From NCBI GenBank assembly GCA_040766885.1, contig JAXGPP010000007.1, forward strand, positions 372,001-436,000: a stretch of 64,000 nt of DNA, written 5' to 3'. How positions within the stretch are numbered: the first letter of the stretch is position 1; the number at the start of each line of letters is the position of its first letter. Below, piece after piece: positions 27,395 to 35,552 of the stretch. Both the position numbers and the translations under genes were made by a program. The notes beneath the pieces were generated by a model, which did not search any database, was not told the DNA's origin, and saw only the letters and a program-made list of their open reading frames with translations. Source of the DNA: JAXGPP01 sp040766885. GTDB lineage: Bacteria > Planctomycetota > Planctomycetia > Pirellulales > Thermoguttaceae.

Positions 27395-28765
27395 TCACAC
27401 GTTTCGCCCACGGAGATACCGGGTCCGCACCGCCGTTAGTTGGACCAAGCCCAACTCCCGGTAGAGGTACGAGTCGGGGTATCGATCAATACCGCGTCCC
27501 TTCCCCTTGTGCTTGTCCACCAGCCACCGGCGGAGCTGCTGGCGAACGTGCAGGTCGATGTTGCGGTACGCTGCGCTGACTGGCCCTTGGCCAAAGTAGT
27601 TGGCCCAGCCCGTCAACATGCGGTTTAACCGCTTGACCACCGTCGCTTCGTCCAGCAGCAGTTGGCTCCGATGGGTCGTCTCGCTGATCTTGGCTTGCAG
27701 GCGTTTCACCGCCTTCTTCGACGGACGGGTGCTAAGCACCATCCGTCGCCGGTTCCAAGACCACGCGGGACCAATCGTATACCCCAGAAAGTCGAACCTT
27801 TCCGCCGGCAGATGACAGAGCCGCGTTTTGGACTCGTTCACCGTCAATTTCAGCTGCGCCATCATGTTCCGCATCACCGTCATGGCTTTCTCCGCCGTGC
27901 CGCGACACAGGATCACAAAGTCGTCCGCATAGTTGACGATTTTGGCCCGCAGAGCTTGCTCGTGTCCCAGGAGTTTCCAGCCCAGTACGAACCTCCGCAT
28001 GTAGAGGTTACTGAGCAGCGGTGAAATCGGAGCCCCTTGCGGGGTTCCTCGTCCCGTGTCCTTGCCGCGAGTCGTCCGCTGCGTATGCCCCCGCTCATCC
28101 GTCTCTTCGACCGGTGCCACCAGCCACATCTTCAGCAGATGCAACAGGCCCTTGTCGCTGATGCGGCGTGCGAGGCACTGCATCAATTCCGCATGCGGAA
28201 TCGTGTCGAAGTACCCGCTCAAGTCCGCGTCCACCACCTGCGTATGTCCGTAGCAAACCCAGCGATGGACTTCCTTCACGGCGTCCAGGGCGCTGCGGTC
28301 CGCCCGGTAGGCATACTGCTCTGGTTGCAGATCGACCTCAAAGATGGACTCCAGGATCAGAAGCACCGCGGTCTGAACGACGCGATCCTTGATCGTGGGA
28401 ATCCCCAGGGGCCGCTGCTTTCCATCCGGCTTGGGGATGTAGACCCGCCGGACTGCCTGCGGATGATACTTCTTGGTCCGAAGTTCGTCCGCCAGTTCGT
28501 CCAACCACCGCTTGACTCCGTAGTCCAAGATCCACGAAAACGTCTGCTCATCCACGCCCGGCGCGCCATCATTGAAACGGCATCGCCAGAACGCAACCCA
28601 GAGCACATCTTCGCGGCAAACCTTGTCGTACAGCGAATAAAAGCGGAACTTGGGCGACTCCTTCGCTTTCGCGTGCAACGCCTCCCGAAGCTTCTGAACC
28701 TTTTCCACGTTCGTAGGCTCTTCGCCAATCGTCATCGGTCCCTTGCTCCTTCTTGCGTTATCCAT
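27395..28765 (-). CDS. ltrA: Group II intron reverse transcriptase/maturase
   Basis: The protein of up to 456 residues has all RT blocks: YIPKPDGKQRPLGIPTIKDR, YAYRADRSALDAV, DADLSGYFDTIPH, GTPQGAPISPLLSNLY and the catalytic VNYADDFVILC. The maturase helix VKRLNRMLTGWANYFGQG follows. There is no HNH endonuclease domain after it. An inner ATG at 28735 with AAGGAG upstream matches the family start (MTIGEEPTN) and is a good alternative. The coding region is intact, so the RT could still act in trans even though the host intron RNA is interrupted upstream. Confidence 0.95.
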   Translation of the reverse strand: MDNARRSKGPMTIGEEPTNVEKVQKLREALHAKAKESPKFRFYSLYDKVCREDVLWVAFWRCRFNDGAPGVDEQTFSWILDYGVKRWLDELADELRTKKYHPQAVRRVYIPKPDGKQRPLGIPTIKDRVVQTAVLLILESIFEVDLQPEQYAYRADRSALDAVKEVHRWVCYGHTQVVDADLSGYFDTIPHAELMQCLARRISDKGLLHLLKMWLVAPVEETDERGHTQRTTRGKDTGRGTPQGAPISPLLSNLYMRRFVLGWKLLGHEQALRAKIVNYADDFVILCRGTAEKAMTVMRNMMAQLKLTVNESKTRLCHLPAERFDFLGYTIGPAWSWNRRRMVLSTRPSKKAVKRLQAKISETTHRSQLLLDEATVVKRLNRMLTGWANYFGQGPVSAAYRNIDLHVRQQLRRWLVDKHKGKGRGIDRYPDSYLYRELGLVQLTAVRTRYLRGRNV

Positions 28766-29049
28766 GAACTAAGGCCCCTTCCCTCCCCCGGTATTACCCG
28801 GCTTCCACGGTACTACGAGCCTCTCCGCCATCTCCACCGGCCCGGCCTGTCCCTCGCGGGCGTCCAGTTGGGATCTCTCCCACCGGCGAGACTTCCCTTG
28901 TTGAATCCGATGTCCGTTCGTGACATGCCGACGCCACTACCCCGGCGGAACCGTGGGGTGCTCTTGTCGTTCTGCTTCCCCCACGGCGGCGGCCTTCCCG
29001 GAATTCGAGGCCGGTCGGCTTCCGCATCTTTCCTTTCGAGGCCTGCTCA

Positions 29050-29057
29050 GCGTTCAC
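29050..29057. repeat. IS66 target-site duplication, left copy
   Basis: GCGTTCAC, identical to 30687-30694. Eight bases is the usual IS66-family duplication length. Confidence 0.92.
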
Positions 29058-30686
29058 GTCGCCGTTCACGGTTTTCTATGCCTTGGTCGTCAAAAAGTGA
29101 TCTTGGTGAAATCTCCGGAGATCGGTTATCACGGAGGCCATGGCAAGACTGTACACGGAAGTCGAAGTCCGGCGCTTGATTGAGGAAGCGATTGCACCGC
29201 TGCTCGAGAGGATCTCGCAGCTGGAAGCTCAGTTGGCGGCGGCGAAGAAGGACTCGTCGACCTCGTCGAAACCACCCTCGAGTGATATCGTGAAACCGCC
29301 GCGACCGGATGCGAAGAGCCGTGGCGGTCGAAAGAGAAAACGGCGACCCGGTGGACAGAAAGGACATCCGCGACACGAGCGACCACCCTTTCCGCCTGAG
29401 CAAGTGGATAAGATTTGGTCTTACGAGTGGGATGCCGCTTCGTTGTCGGCGGAGTGGGTGCCGTTGGACGAATATCAGACGATCCAGCAAGTGGAGTTGC
29501 TGCCGAAGCTGTTCGAAGTGACGGAGCATCGGGCACGCCTGTATCGGCACTGCCTGACAGGACAGGTGGCGGCGGCGCCTCTGCCGCAGGCCGTCCGACA
29601 GGGAGGCTTGATCGGTCCACGTCTGTCGGCTTTGATCGCCTACCAGAAAGGCGCCTGCCACATGACCTACCGGGTCATCCAGACGTTCCTGCGCGATGTG
29701 TGCCAGTTGGACTTCTCCACGGGCCAACTGGTCAAGATTGTCGGCAAAGCGAGCGCAGCTTTGCTGTCCAGCTATGAACAACTGCAAACCTTGCTGCCCA
29801 CATGCACGATGGTCAACATCGATGAGACGGGACATCCGGAGAACGGCCAGAAGTTCTGGACGTGGGGATTCCATGCGCCCGGCCCGGACAGATTCACGTT
29901 GTTTCATATCGACGCGGCGCGGAGCTCGGACGTGCTCAAGGAATTCCTGGGGGAGACGTTTTCCGGCGTGGTCGGCTGCGACTATCACAGCGCCTACCGC
30001 AAGTTCTTGGATGACGTCGGGGCCAACATGCAGTTCTGTTGGGCGCACCTGATCCGCGACGTGAAATTCCTGACCACACTGCTGGATCGCGCCACGCGCG
30101 GCTATGGCGAGCGGTTGCTGGCGGCGATTAAACGGCTCTTTCGTGTGTGGCACCAACGGGACATCCTGCGATCGGATCGCTGGAAACAGTCGGCAGACCG
30201 TGCTCAACGCGACGTGCTCAAGGTGGCCAAGCGTCCGCCCAGCCGCCGCGAAGCCCAGAACATCGCCAAGCGCTTTTGCAAGCACGGCACCCACTATTTT
30301 CGCTTTCTGAACACGCCAGGCGTTGAGCCCACAAACAACGCCATGGAACAACGGTTTCGCTTTGTCGTGATCGACCGCAAAATCACCCAGGGGACGCGCG
30401 GCGAAGCAGGACGCTCGTGGTGTGAGCGTATCTGGACGGTGCTTGCCACGTGTGCCCAACGGGGCCGCTCGGCATTCCTCTTCCTACAGGAAACGATGGA
30501 CGCATTCCTCTCAGGACGCACACTTCCCACTCTGGCACTCAACTCCACGTAGCCGATGCCCAGTCGTCCCCAAGCCTCATCAGTATCCCCACAGGCTCCA
30601 ACTGCCTTCTCCTCTTCTCACATTAGCATTCACAACAAGAACCTCGATGTGATGCTGCGCGCCCAACGAAAACCGTGAACGGCGAC
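29058..30686 (+). mobile_element. Complete IS66-family insertion sequence (1629 bp, single transposase)
   Basis: Perfect 19-bp terminal inverted repeats GTCGCCGTTCACGGTTTTC lie at 29058-29076 and, inverted, at 30668-30686. Both ends are flanked by the 8-bp duplication GCGTTCAC. The only gene inside is the transposase; the accessory tnpA/tnpB genes of classical IS66 are absent, as in the ISBst12-like group. It sits inside a group II intron, is intact, and is probably a recent arrival. Confidence 0.93.
29140..30552 (+). CDS. tnpC: IS66 family transposase
   Basis: The 470-residue protein shows an N-terminal coiled coil (EAIAPLLERISQLEAQLAAA), the KPPSSD leader, a basic stretch and zinc-finger-like region, then the DDE core: VNIDETG, VVGCDYHSAYRKF and PTNNAMEQRFRFVV. 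It ends with the family C-terminal segment. GGAGG lies just before the ATG. Length and motifs are complete, so it is likely active. Confidence 0.96.
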   Translation: MARLYTEVEVRRLIEEAIAPLLERISQLEAQLAAAKKDSSTSSKPPSSDIVKPPRPDAKSRGGRKRKRRPGGQKGHPRHERPPFPPEQVDKIWSYEWDAASLSAEWVPLDEYQTIQQVELLPKLFEVTEHRARLYRHCLTGQVAAAPLPQAVRQGGLIGPRLSALIAYQKGACHMTYRVIQTFLRDVCQLDFSTGQLVKIVGKASAALLSSYEQLQTLLPTCTMVNIDETGHPENGQKFWTWGFHAPGPDRFTLFHIDAARSSDVLKEFLGETFSGVVGCDYHSAYRKFLDDVGANMQFCWAHLIRDVKFLTTLLDRATRGYGERLLAAIKRLFRVWHQRDILRSDRWKQSADRAQRDVLKVAKRPPSRREAQNIAKRFCKHGTHYFRFLNTPGVEPTNNAMEQRFRFVVIDRKITQGTRGEAGRSWCERIWTVLATCAQRGRSAFLFLQETMDAFLSGRTLPTLALNST

Positions 30687-30694
30687 GCGTTCAC
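30687..30694. repeat. IS66 target-site duplication, right copy
   Basis: GCGTTCAC, matching 29050-29057. Confidence 0.92.
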
Positions 30695-30861
30695 TCACGT
30701 TTCGGCCTGCCACGTTGCCGAGTCGCCAAAAGCGACCTTCTACACCGCAGACTCAGACGGCTTTGTCACCTCCACCGCCCCCACGGTTGCTACCGGCTGG
30801 AACGACCCTTGCCGGACAGGACTTGCACCTGCTAGACATCAGACTCCTTTTCAAGGCGTAC

Positions 30862-31031
30862 ACGAATTGAGAAAGAACGAACACGGGTGGCGCCCGTCGG
30901 ATCGGGTCGCACCGTGCCGGCGGACGGAGGTCCGTCGCGGCCGGGGTTTAGTATACCCGTGTCCATGTATCTTTGTCAATCCAAGAAACGGCCGGAACCG
31001 GCCCGCTTTCTTGGGTTTCTGGTGGGGGTGG
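30862..31031 (-). repeat. Repeat copy 1: promoter plus conserved leader/RNA segment, cut by the intron
   Basis: This segment matches 32855-33020 over about 165 bases. On the minus strand the order is a pyrimidine-rich tract, a sigma70-like promoter (30950-30979), a hairpin with CTCC in its loop (30921-30934), a second hairpin CCCG/CGGG, and the tail TTCGTTCTTTCTCAATTC. The match ends where the group II intron begins. It may be a small-RNA gene family or a mobile promoter/leader element. An in-frame reading (RSFSIR at the tail) exists, but its ATG lies inside the promoter. Confidence 0.6.
30950..30979 (-). promoter_or_regulatory. Sigma70-like promoter in repeat copy 1
   Basis: On the minus strand TTGACA (30974-30979) and TATACT (30950-30955) are separated by 18 bases. 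The same arrangement is kept in copy 2. Transcription would run towards the group II intron. Confidence 0.7.
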
Positions 31032-31215
31032 ACGGTGGGCGGCGGGTTCCCTGTGGCTTTCAAGGCCCCAAGCGAAACGCCCCTGAGGGTGTTTCGCTTC
31101 GTTACGGCGCGAGACGCGGCGGCAAGTGCAAGGCAGGAAGGGTTTTCGTGCTACATGGCTCGACGCAAGTGATTCCACCCTTATGGCTGAAGTGTTTCGG
31201 TTCCTAGAGGGGGCT

Positions 31216-31240
31216 GGAGTTAGAAGTTAGGAGTTAGAAG
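31216..31240. repeat. 14-nt tandem repeat, left of the IS4 element
   Basis: Units of GGAGTTAGAAGTTA at 31216-31229 and 31230-31240. The array continues at 32758 on the other side of the IS, giving three units (the last imperfect) before insertion. The last ten bases GAGTTAGAAG (31231-31240) form the left target duplication. Confidence 0.8.
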
Positions 31241-32757
31241 CAGGCCTTTGTACTAGCATCGATTCATGACGTATTGGTGCGGCTTTGCGCCAGCACACGG
31301 GCCGTCGAGACATGGCTTCGGCGTCGTTTGTCCATTTTGGGTGGGGGCCGCTTGGGACCGCGTTGATGCTTGCGATAGCGGGCAAGATCCACCTGTCGCG
31401 CCAGGCGGATCAGTGCACGGGCCATACGGGCGGGCGTCAAGCGTGCGTACTTACGCCGCCAGTATTCGTCGGGCAGGGCGATATCCAGGCCGCGATGCGT
31501 GTGGGCCACTTCGTCGCAGAGATAGTAGAAGGAAAGCTGCGTCTGCGCCGTTTCGTGGCCATGCACCGCCCGCAGTGCCGCCAGGACCACGCTCAGCAGG
31601 TTGTAGCAGACCAAGGCCATCGAGAAGGCGAACAGCGCGGCACGCGGGTAGCCCAGCGTCTCGATCTCTCCCTCCAGGTTCTGCGCCAGCTCGCAAAAGG
31701 CGGTTTCGATGGTCCAGCGCCGGCGATACAAATCGGCCACGCGCTCGGCCGATACTTTCCGCGGGAGGTTGGTCAGCAGATGGATCTCGGTGTCTCCGTC
31801 CCGGGTGGGTTGATGGAGTACGACCGTCACGCGGCGGATCTTGATGGCGCGGCCTTCCTTGTCGAAAATCCGCATGCTCTGCTCGTAGACCACTCCGGTT
31901 TCCGTCTCGCCGACGCGATTGCGTCGGCCGATCAGTTCATAGCGCAATGCCTGGGCGTGCTGACGGATAAGGAAGTAACCCCGCTGTGCTTGGATGCCGA
32001 ACAGGAAGTCCGTCGTGCAGAAATTCCGGTCGCCGATCCACAGGTCGCGCGGCGCCACGGTCTCCAGCACCTGCGGCAACAGACTGCGTTCCTGCGCGTG
32101 CCCGTCCTCGCAAGGGATCACGTCGATCGCCAGCTTCAAGCGCGGATCCAGGACCACCACGCAATGCCCCGGCAGCGGGGCCGCGTTGAGCTTCCGCAAT
32201 GCTCCCAGCCGGCGCTGCGTGCGACGCAAGTGGTTGCCATCGAGGATCTTCACGCGGTAACCGGGCACCAACTCCGGCAGCGTGCCTCCACTGTTGGTAA
32301 TGATCGCTTCCATGCGCGCGGCCGTCTCGGCCACCAGCTGCCGAGAGACGTTACTCTCCATCCGCTGCAGCTTGTCGTAGACGGCCTTGACCGTCACGCC
32401 GACTGCCTTGGCCTTAGCCTGATACGCCGCATGCACCGAGGGATGGATCTTGCAGGCCACCAGCCCCATCATCTCGGCCACGGTCGAGAACATGAGCTGC
32501 CGATTGGCCTGCCGCTCGGCGGCTTCCTCGAACAATCCGTCGAGACGCTCGGCCGAAAGCACGTTCTCCATGGCCGCACGCACCATCACGCACACCGGCG
32601 CTTTCTGCTCGAAACGATCAATCACTTCCTGAAGAATCATTGGAATGCCTCCTGGAGAAATCGCGGTTCTTCTCCAAGTATAGGCACCGGTCATCGACGC
32701 AACTCATTGCCGCAAGCCGCCTTGGTAACCGGCTCCGCATGCTAGTACAAAGGCCTG
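31241..32757 (-). mobile_element. Complete IS4-type insertion sequence (1517 bp)
   Basis: Perfect 19-bp inverted repeats CAGGCCTTTGTACTAGCAT lie at 31241-31259 and, inverted, at 32739-32757. The 10-bp duplication GAGTTAGAAG flanks the element (31231-31240 and 32758-32767), although it falls in a tandem repeat, which weakens the duplication argument slightly. One transposase gene fills the element. Confidence 0.9.
31264..32640 (-). CDS. IS4 family transposase
   Basis: The 458-residue protein starts at the ATG with AGGAGG 7 bases upstream. The DDE residues lie in VKILDGNHLRRT, LWIGDRNFCTTDF and the Y-(2)-R-(3)-E-(6)-K-like signature LYRRRWTIETAFCELAQN. This is the IS4-family arrangement with the catalytic Glu in a beta-rich insertion. 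It is full length and intact. Confidence 0.95.
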   Translation of the reverse strand: MILQEVIDRFEQKAPVCVMVRAAMENVLSAERLDGLFEEAAERQANRQLMFSTVAEMMGLVACKIHPSVHAAYQAKAKAVGVTVKAVYDKLQRMESNVSRQLVAETAARMEAIITNSGGTLPELVPGYRVKILDGNHLRRTQRRLGALRKLNAAPLPGHCVVVLDPRLKLAIDVIPCEDGHAQERSLLPQVLETVAPRDLWIGDRNFCTTDFLFGIQAQRGYFLIRQHAQALRYELIGRRNRVGETETGVVYEQSMRIFDKEGRAIKIRRVTVVLHQPTRDGDTEIHLLTNLPRKVSAERVADLYRRRWTIETAFCELAQNLEGEIETLGYPRAALFAFSMALVCYNLLSVVLAALRAVHGHETAQTQLSFYYLCDEVAHTHRGLDIALPDEYWRRKYARLTPARMARALIRLARQVDLARYRKHQRGPKRPPPKMDKRRRSHVSTARVLAQSRTNTS

Positions 32758-32854
32758 GAGTTAGAAGTTAGGAGTTGGAAGTTGTTGGTTGGCTGGTGCT
32801 TCCAGGGCAGGGAATGGGCGCGGGCCCGTCGCGAGGCTGGCAGTGGCGAGTGTG

Positions 32855-33020
32855 ACGAATTGAGAAAGAACGAACAGGGAGCGCACCCGACGTAGCGGGC
32901 GGGCCCCGGCGCGACGGAGGTTCGTCGCTGGCGGACTGTAATATACCTGTGTTCATGTATTCTTGTCAATAATGAAACCGGCCGGAGTTGGAAATGTGCT
33001 GGGGTTTCTGGAGGGGGTGG
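32855..33020 (-). repeat. Repeat copy 2: promoter plus conserved leader/RNA segment, uninterrupted
   Basis: The uninterrupted partner of 30862-31031. On the minus strand it has the same promoter spacing, a hairpin GCGACG-AACCTC-CGTCGC (32911-32928), a second CCCG/CGGG hairpin and the tail TTCGTTCTTTCTCAATTC. Hairpin stems differ in sequence between copies while pairing is kept. Beyond the tail the two copies do not match. Confidence 0.6.
32940..32969 (-). promoter_or_regulatory. Sigma70-like promoter in repeat copy 2
   Basis: TTGACA (32964-32969) and TATATT (32940-32945) on the minus strand, 18 bases apart, the same layout as copy 1. Confidence 0.65.
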
Positions 33021-33338
33021 CTCAGGTGAGGAGCGGGGATCCGAGAGCCCGAGAGCCCAAAAGCGGGAAGCTGCGGCGGAGGTCGGAATCGCATTTGGGG
33101 AATGAACCACAGAGAGCACCGAGGACACCGAGTATGACGGAAAGCGGCCGTAGATGGCGGACCGGAGGAGAAGGGTTGCCACGGCCCCAGATCATGATCG
33201 GGCCGACCAGGCGTCTGGAGGAGCGGTGCAGAACGATCCGCTTCCGCTCGGCGGGCCGGCCTGCAGGAAGTCCGACTTCCGAGCCGCCGATGACGGAGCA
33301 TACGCTGGTTCTATCCAGACCCCGCACTCTCGTCGGCT
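33021..33338. other. Intergenic stretch upstream of the RHS fragment
   Basis: About 320 bases with no credible gene. The motif ACCACAGAGAGCACCGAGGA occurs near 33107, a type of short repeat scattered in planctomycete intergenic DNA. No RHS coding text is found here, which supports loss of the RHS 5' end. Confidence 0.5.
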
Positions 33339-35051
33339 TTGCAGCCGAGAAATGGGCAGCCTGCGGGCGGGTACTTGGGGGAGAATAGCCCCAGTATTGA
33401 CAAACCGGGAGGTTTTCTTAGGTTGGGGGCAGTGCAGGACCGGTTTGTTGGAGCCGTTGTCATGAAGGCGGTGGCGGAGAAACGGGTGGGATTGACGTAC
33501 GACGCGGCGAGCCAGGCGGCGACGCTTTCGCGGTGTGCGAACCTGGCCGGCACGCAGGTGGTGGCGCACACGGAGTACGACTTCGACCTCGCCGGGCGGC
33601 TCCGCGGGATGGAGCACTTCAAGGGCGGAACAACCTTCGCCGATTACGACTGGACGTATGACGCGGCCGGCCGGATGACGGCCTTCGATTCGCTGGTCGA
33701 CGGCACGGCCGGTTATACCAACGACGCCACAGGGCAATTGACAGGCGCCGACTACGACTACCAGGCCGACGAGACGTACGTTTACGATGACAACGGAAAT
33801 CGCGTCAACAACGGCTACACGGTCGGCGCGAACAACCAGATGACGTCGGACGGGACGTATCGGTATCTCTATGATGCCGAGGGCAACCGCACGCGGCGGT
33901 TCGTGGATGCGAACGCCAACGGGCTTTTGGACTCGGGCGACACGGACGTCACCGAGTACACGTGGGACCACCGCAACCGGCTCACGGAAGTGACGCACCG
34001 AGCCGCCTACGGCCAGGCGGCGGACATGGTGGTGGAGAACTCCTACGACTTCGCCAACCGCTGGGTGCGGAAGATCCTGGACGACGACGGCGACGGGACG
34101 CGGGACTACACGCAGGTATTCGCCTACGACGGCAACCAAATCGTCCTTGATTTCCACCGCAACGGCCCCTGCGGGATGGAGGGAGGGCACCTGCGCGAGC
34201 GCTACCTGTGGGGAGCGGCGGTGGACCAGATCCTGGCCGAAGAGGCGGTGGACGGCGGCGGGGCGGAGAACGTCCTCTGGACCTTGACCGACCACCTGAA
34301 CACGGTGCGGGATCTCGCCCAGTACAATCCCGGCACCGACAGCACCACGGTGCTCAACCACCTCGCGTACAACGCATTTGGTGAGGTCACGAGCGAGACT
34401 AATGCAGCGGTGGATAGCCTCTTCCTGTTCACGGCCAGGGCGTTCGACGAGGAGACTAGACTGCAGAACAATCTGAACCGCTGGTATGATCCGGCGGTCG
34501 GACGGTGGCTGAGTGAGGATCCGATTGGGTTTGTAGCAGCGGATGTCAACCTGAATCGCTACGTCGGCAACAGCCCCCTGAACAAGACCGATCCAACGGG
34601 AAAACAAGCCCCTGCTACAGTAGGAGACATTCTCGGGACACCGTATCGAGAGCCTCCAACTGCCAAGGGACTCTGCTGCACAATGAAGCAGAGTGCCAAA
34701 TGCGCTCAATGCTCGTGCGACGATATTGAGAGTCTTTTCGAGGCAGCCAGTTCCCACAGCGCTCCCATCGGCCGGAATCATTGCGAGCGATGGGCAGACA
34801 GCTTCTTAGAGGCCCAAAAACAGAAGACAAGTCCATGCTATACACTCAGCAAGGCCGAATGGCATTACAAGCTGTACGACTGGCCTCCCTTTACCTGGAT
34901 ACCGAATTATCCTCCTCTCGGCCACCATGCTGTCCGCGTGACCATGTGCGATGGAACGGTGTTCTACTTCGATGACGGTTGGTGGTCCACGGTAACAACG
35001 GGTGCCTTCTGGCCAAGCTTGATTCCGCCCACGGTTGAGCAAGACAGGTGA
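33339..35051 (+). CDS. RHS-repeat protein, 5'-truncated, with papain-like C-terminal tip
   Basis: RHS/YD repeats start almost at once (YDAASQAATLS, YDAAGRMTAFDS, YDDNGNRVNNGYT, YDAEGNRTRR) and lead to the RHS core (DHLNTVRDLAQ, NAFGEVTSETN, QNNLNRWYDPAVGRWLSEDP, NRYVGNSPLNKTDPTG). Full RHS proteins have a signal peptide and over 1,000 residues before this; none is seen, so this is an orphan 3' module. A start at 33462 is equally possible. The final ~140 residues after DPTG are Cys-rich and hold NHCERWADSF (Cys482), GHHAVRV (His529/530) and YFDDGWW (Asp545/546), the order expected of a papain/NlpC-like peptidase. This tip is less GC-rich than the core. The toxin role is inferred. Confidence 0.8.
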   Translation: MQPRNGQPAGGYLGENSPSIDKPGGFLRLGAVQDRFVGAVVMKAVAEKRVGLTYDAASQAATLSRCANLAGTQVVAHTEYDFDLAGRLRGMEHFKGGTTFADYDWTYDAAGRMTAFDSLVDGTAGYTNDATGQLTGADYDYQADETYVYDDNGNRVNNGYTVGANNQMTSDGTYRYLYDAEGNRTRRFVDANANGLLDSGDTDVTEYTWDHRNRLTEVTHRAAYGQAADMVVENSYDFANRWVRKILDDDGDGTRDYTQVFAYDGNQIVLDFHRNGPCGMEGGHLRERYLWGAAVDQILAEEAVDGGGAENVLWTLTDHLNTVRDLAQYNPGTDSTTVLNHLAYNAFGEVTSETNAAVDSLFLFTARAFDEETRLQNNLNRWYDPAVGRWLSEDPIGFVAADVNLNRYVGNSPLNKTDPTGKQAPATVGDILGTPYREPPTAKGLCCTMKQSAKCAQCSCDDIESLFEAASSHSAPIGRNHCERWADSFLEAQKQKTSPCYTLSKAEWHYKLYDWPPFTWIPNYPPLGHHAVRVTMCDGTVFYFDDGWWSTVTTGAFWPSLIPPTVEQDR

Positions 35052-35070
35052 GTGCGTCGAGACCGATCCA

Positions 35071-35430
35071 ATGATGCGAGTCATTCCGCTACTGGCCGCT
35101 TCGAGTTGGCCGTTTGCCATGTTGCTAGCTGTGCCGGTTTTCGCCACCTTGTTCCTCTTGGCGTTTAGGCTCGCGCACAACTCGCGGCAGCGCGTCGCTA
35201 ACATGTTACTCGGCCTTTTTGGCTCAATTGCGGCCTTGATCGCACTGGGACATCTAATTGACATTCCCGAGAATGAATGGTTGCCTGGGGGGAACGCTGG
35301 TTTGCTTCTCGCCACAACGCTAACCATCGGGGCTGCGATCGGCGTTGCCGTCTCGGTTGTTGTTCGAAGGCTTCCGTCGCTTCTGAGGCGGGAGCCACCA
35401 TCCTCTCAGCCTGGCGATTCAAGCGAGTGA
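35071..35430 (+). CDS. Small membrane protein, candidate immunity partner of the RHS tip
   Basis: The 119-residue protein starts at the double ATG 19 bases after the RHS stop (a TTG 36 bases upstream would overlap RHS). It has three predicted membrane spans (ASSWPFAMLLAVPVFATLFLL, MLLGLFGSIAALIALGHL, GLLLATTLTIGAAIGVAV) and a short charged tail. No family is recognised. Genes placed directly after polymorphic-toxin tips are often immunity genes, so that role is suggested by position only. Confidence 0.6.
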   Translation: MMRVIPLLAASSWPFAMLLAVPVFATLFLLAFRLAHNSRQRVANMLLGLFGSIAALIALGHLIDIPENEWLPGGNAGLLLATTLTIGAAIGVAVSVVVRRLPSLLRREPPSSQPGDSSE

Positions 35431-35552
35431 ATAAAGACGGCGGGTGGCACTGCTGACTTGTTCAGCAATGCCCACCTGACGCCCGACCTTCCGAGATTCA
35501 CGGATTCACAGCCGCGTCTTACCCCGTGCAGCCGATGGACGAGTGACAAATC

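Larger units (their letters stand above)
27280..30863 (-). mobile_element. Group II intron with RT/maturase, split by an IS66-type insertion
   Basis: The intron reads on the minus strand. The 5' end is placed at 30863 (GTGTACG), where a repeat shared with 32855-33020 stops matching. Domain I text (CTAGCAGGTGCAAGTCCTG and GAACGCTGAGCAGGCC) lies on both sides of an IS66 element at 29058-30686. The RT/maturase sits in the domain IV position, and a 33-base domain V hairpin is at 27350-27382. The 3' end is only approximate (27270-27300). Without the IS and one target copy the intron would be about 1.95 kb, a normal size. The IS in domain I should prevent splicing. Confidence 0.8.

Noticed and set aside
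30832..30966. Short open frame across repeat copy 1 (and 32768-32956 in copy 2), sharing RSFSIR
   Set aside because: The ATG lies between the -35 and -10 boxes, so the promoter would not transcribe it. No ribosome site is seen and the two frames differ after the shared tail. Kept as RNA or leader rather than protein.
32742..33182. 146-codon open frame on the minus strand
   Set aside because: It runs through the repeat copy 2 promoter and the 14-nt tandem repeat, with no domain.
33192..34781. 529-codon open frame on the minus strand
   Set aside because: It is antisense to the RHS repeats. The plus-strand frame has clear YD repeats and core motif.
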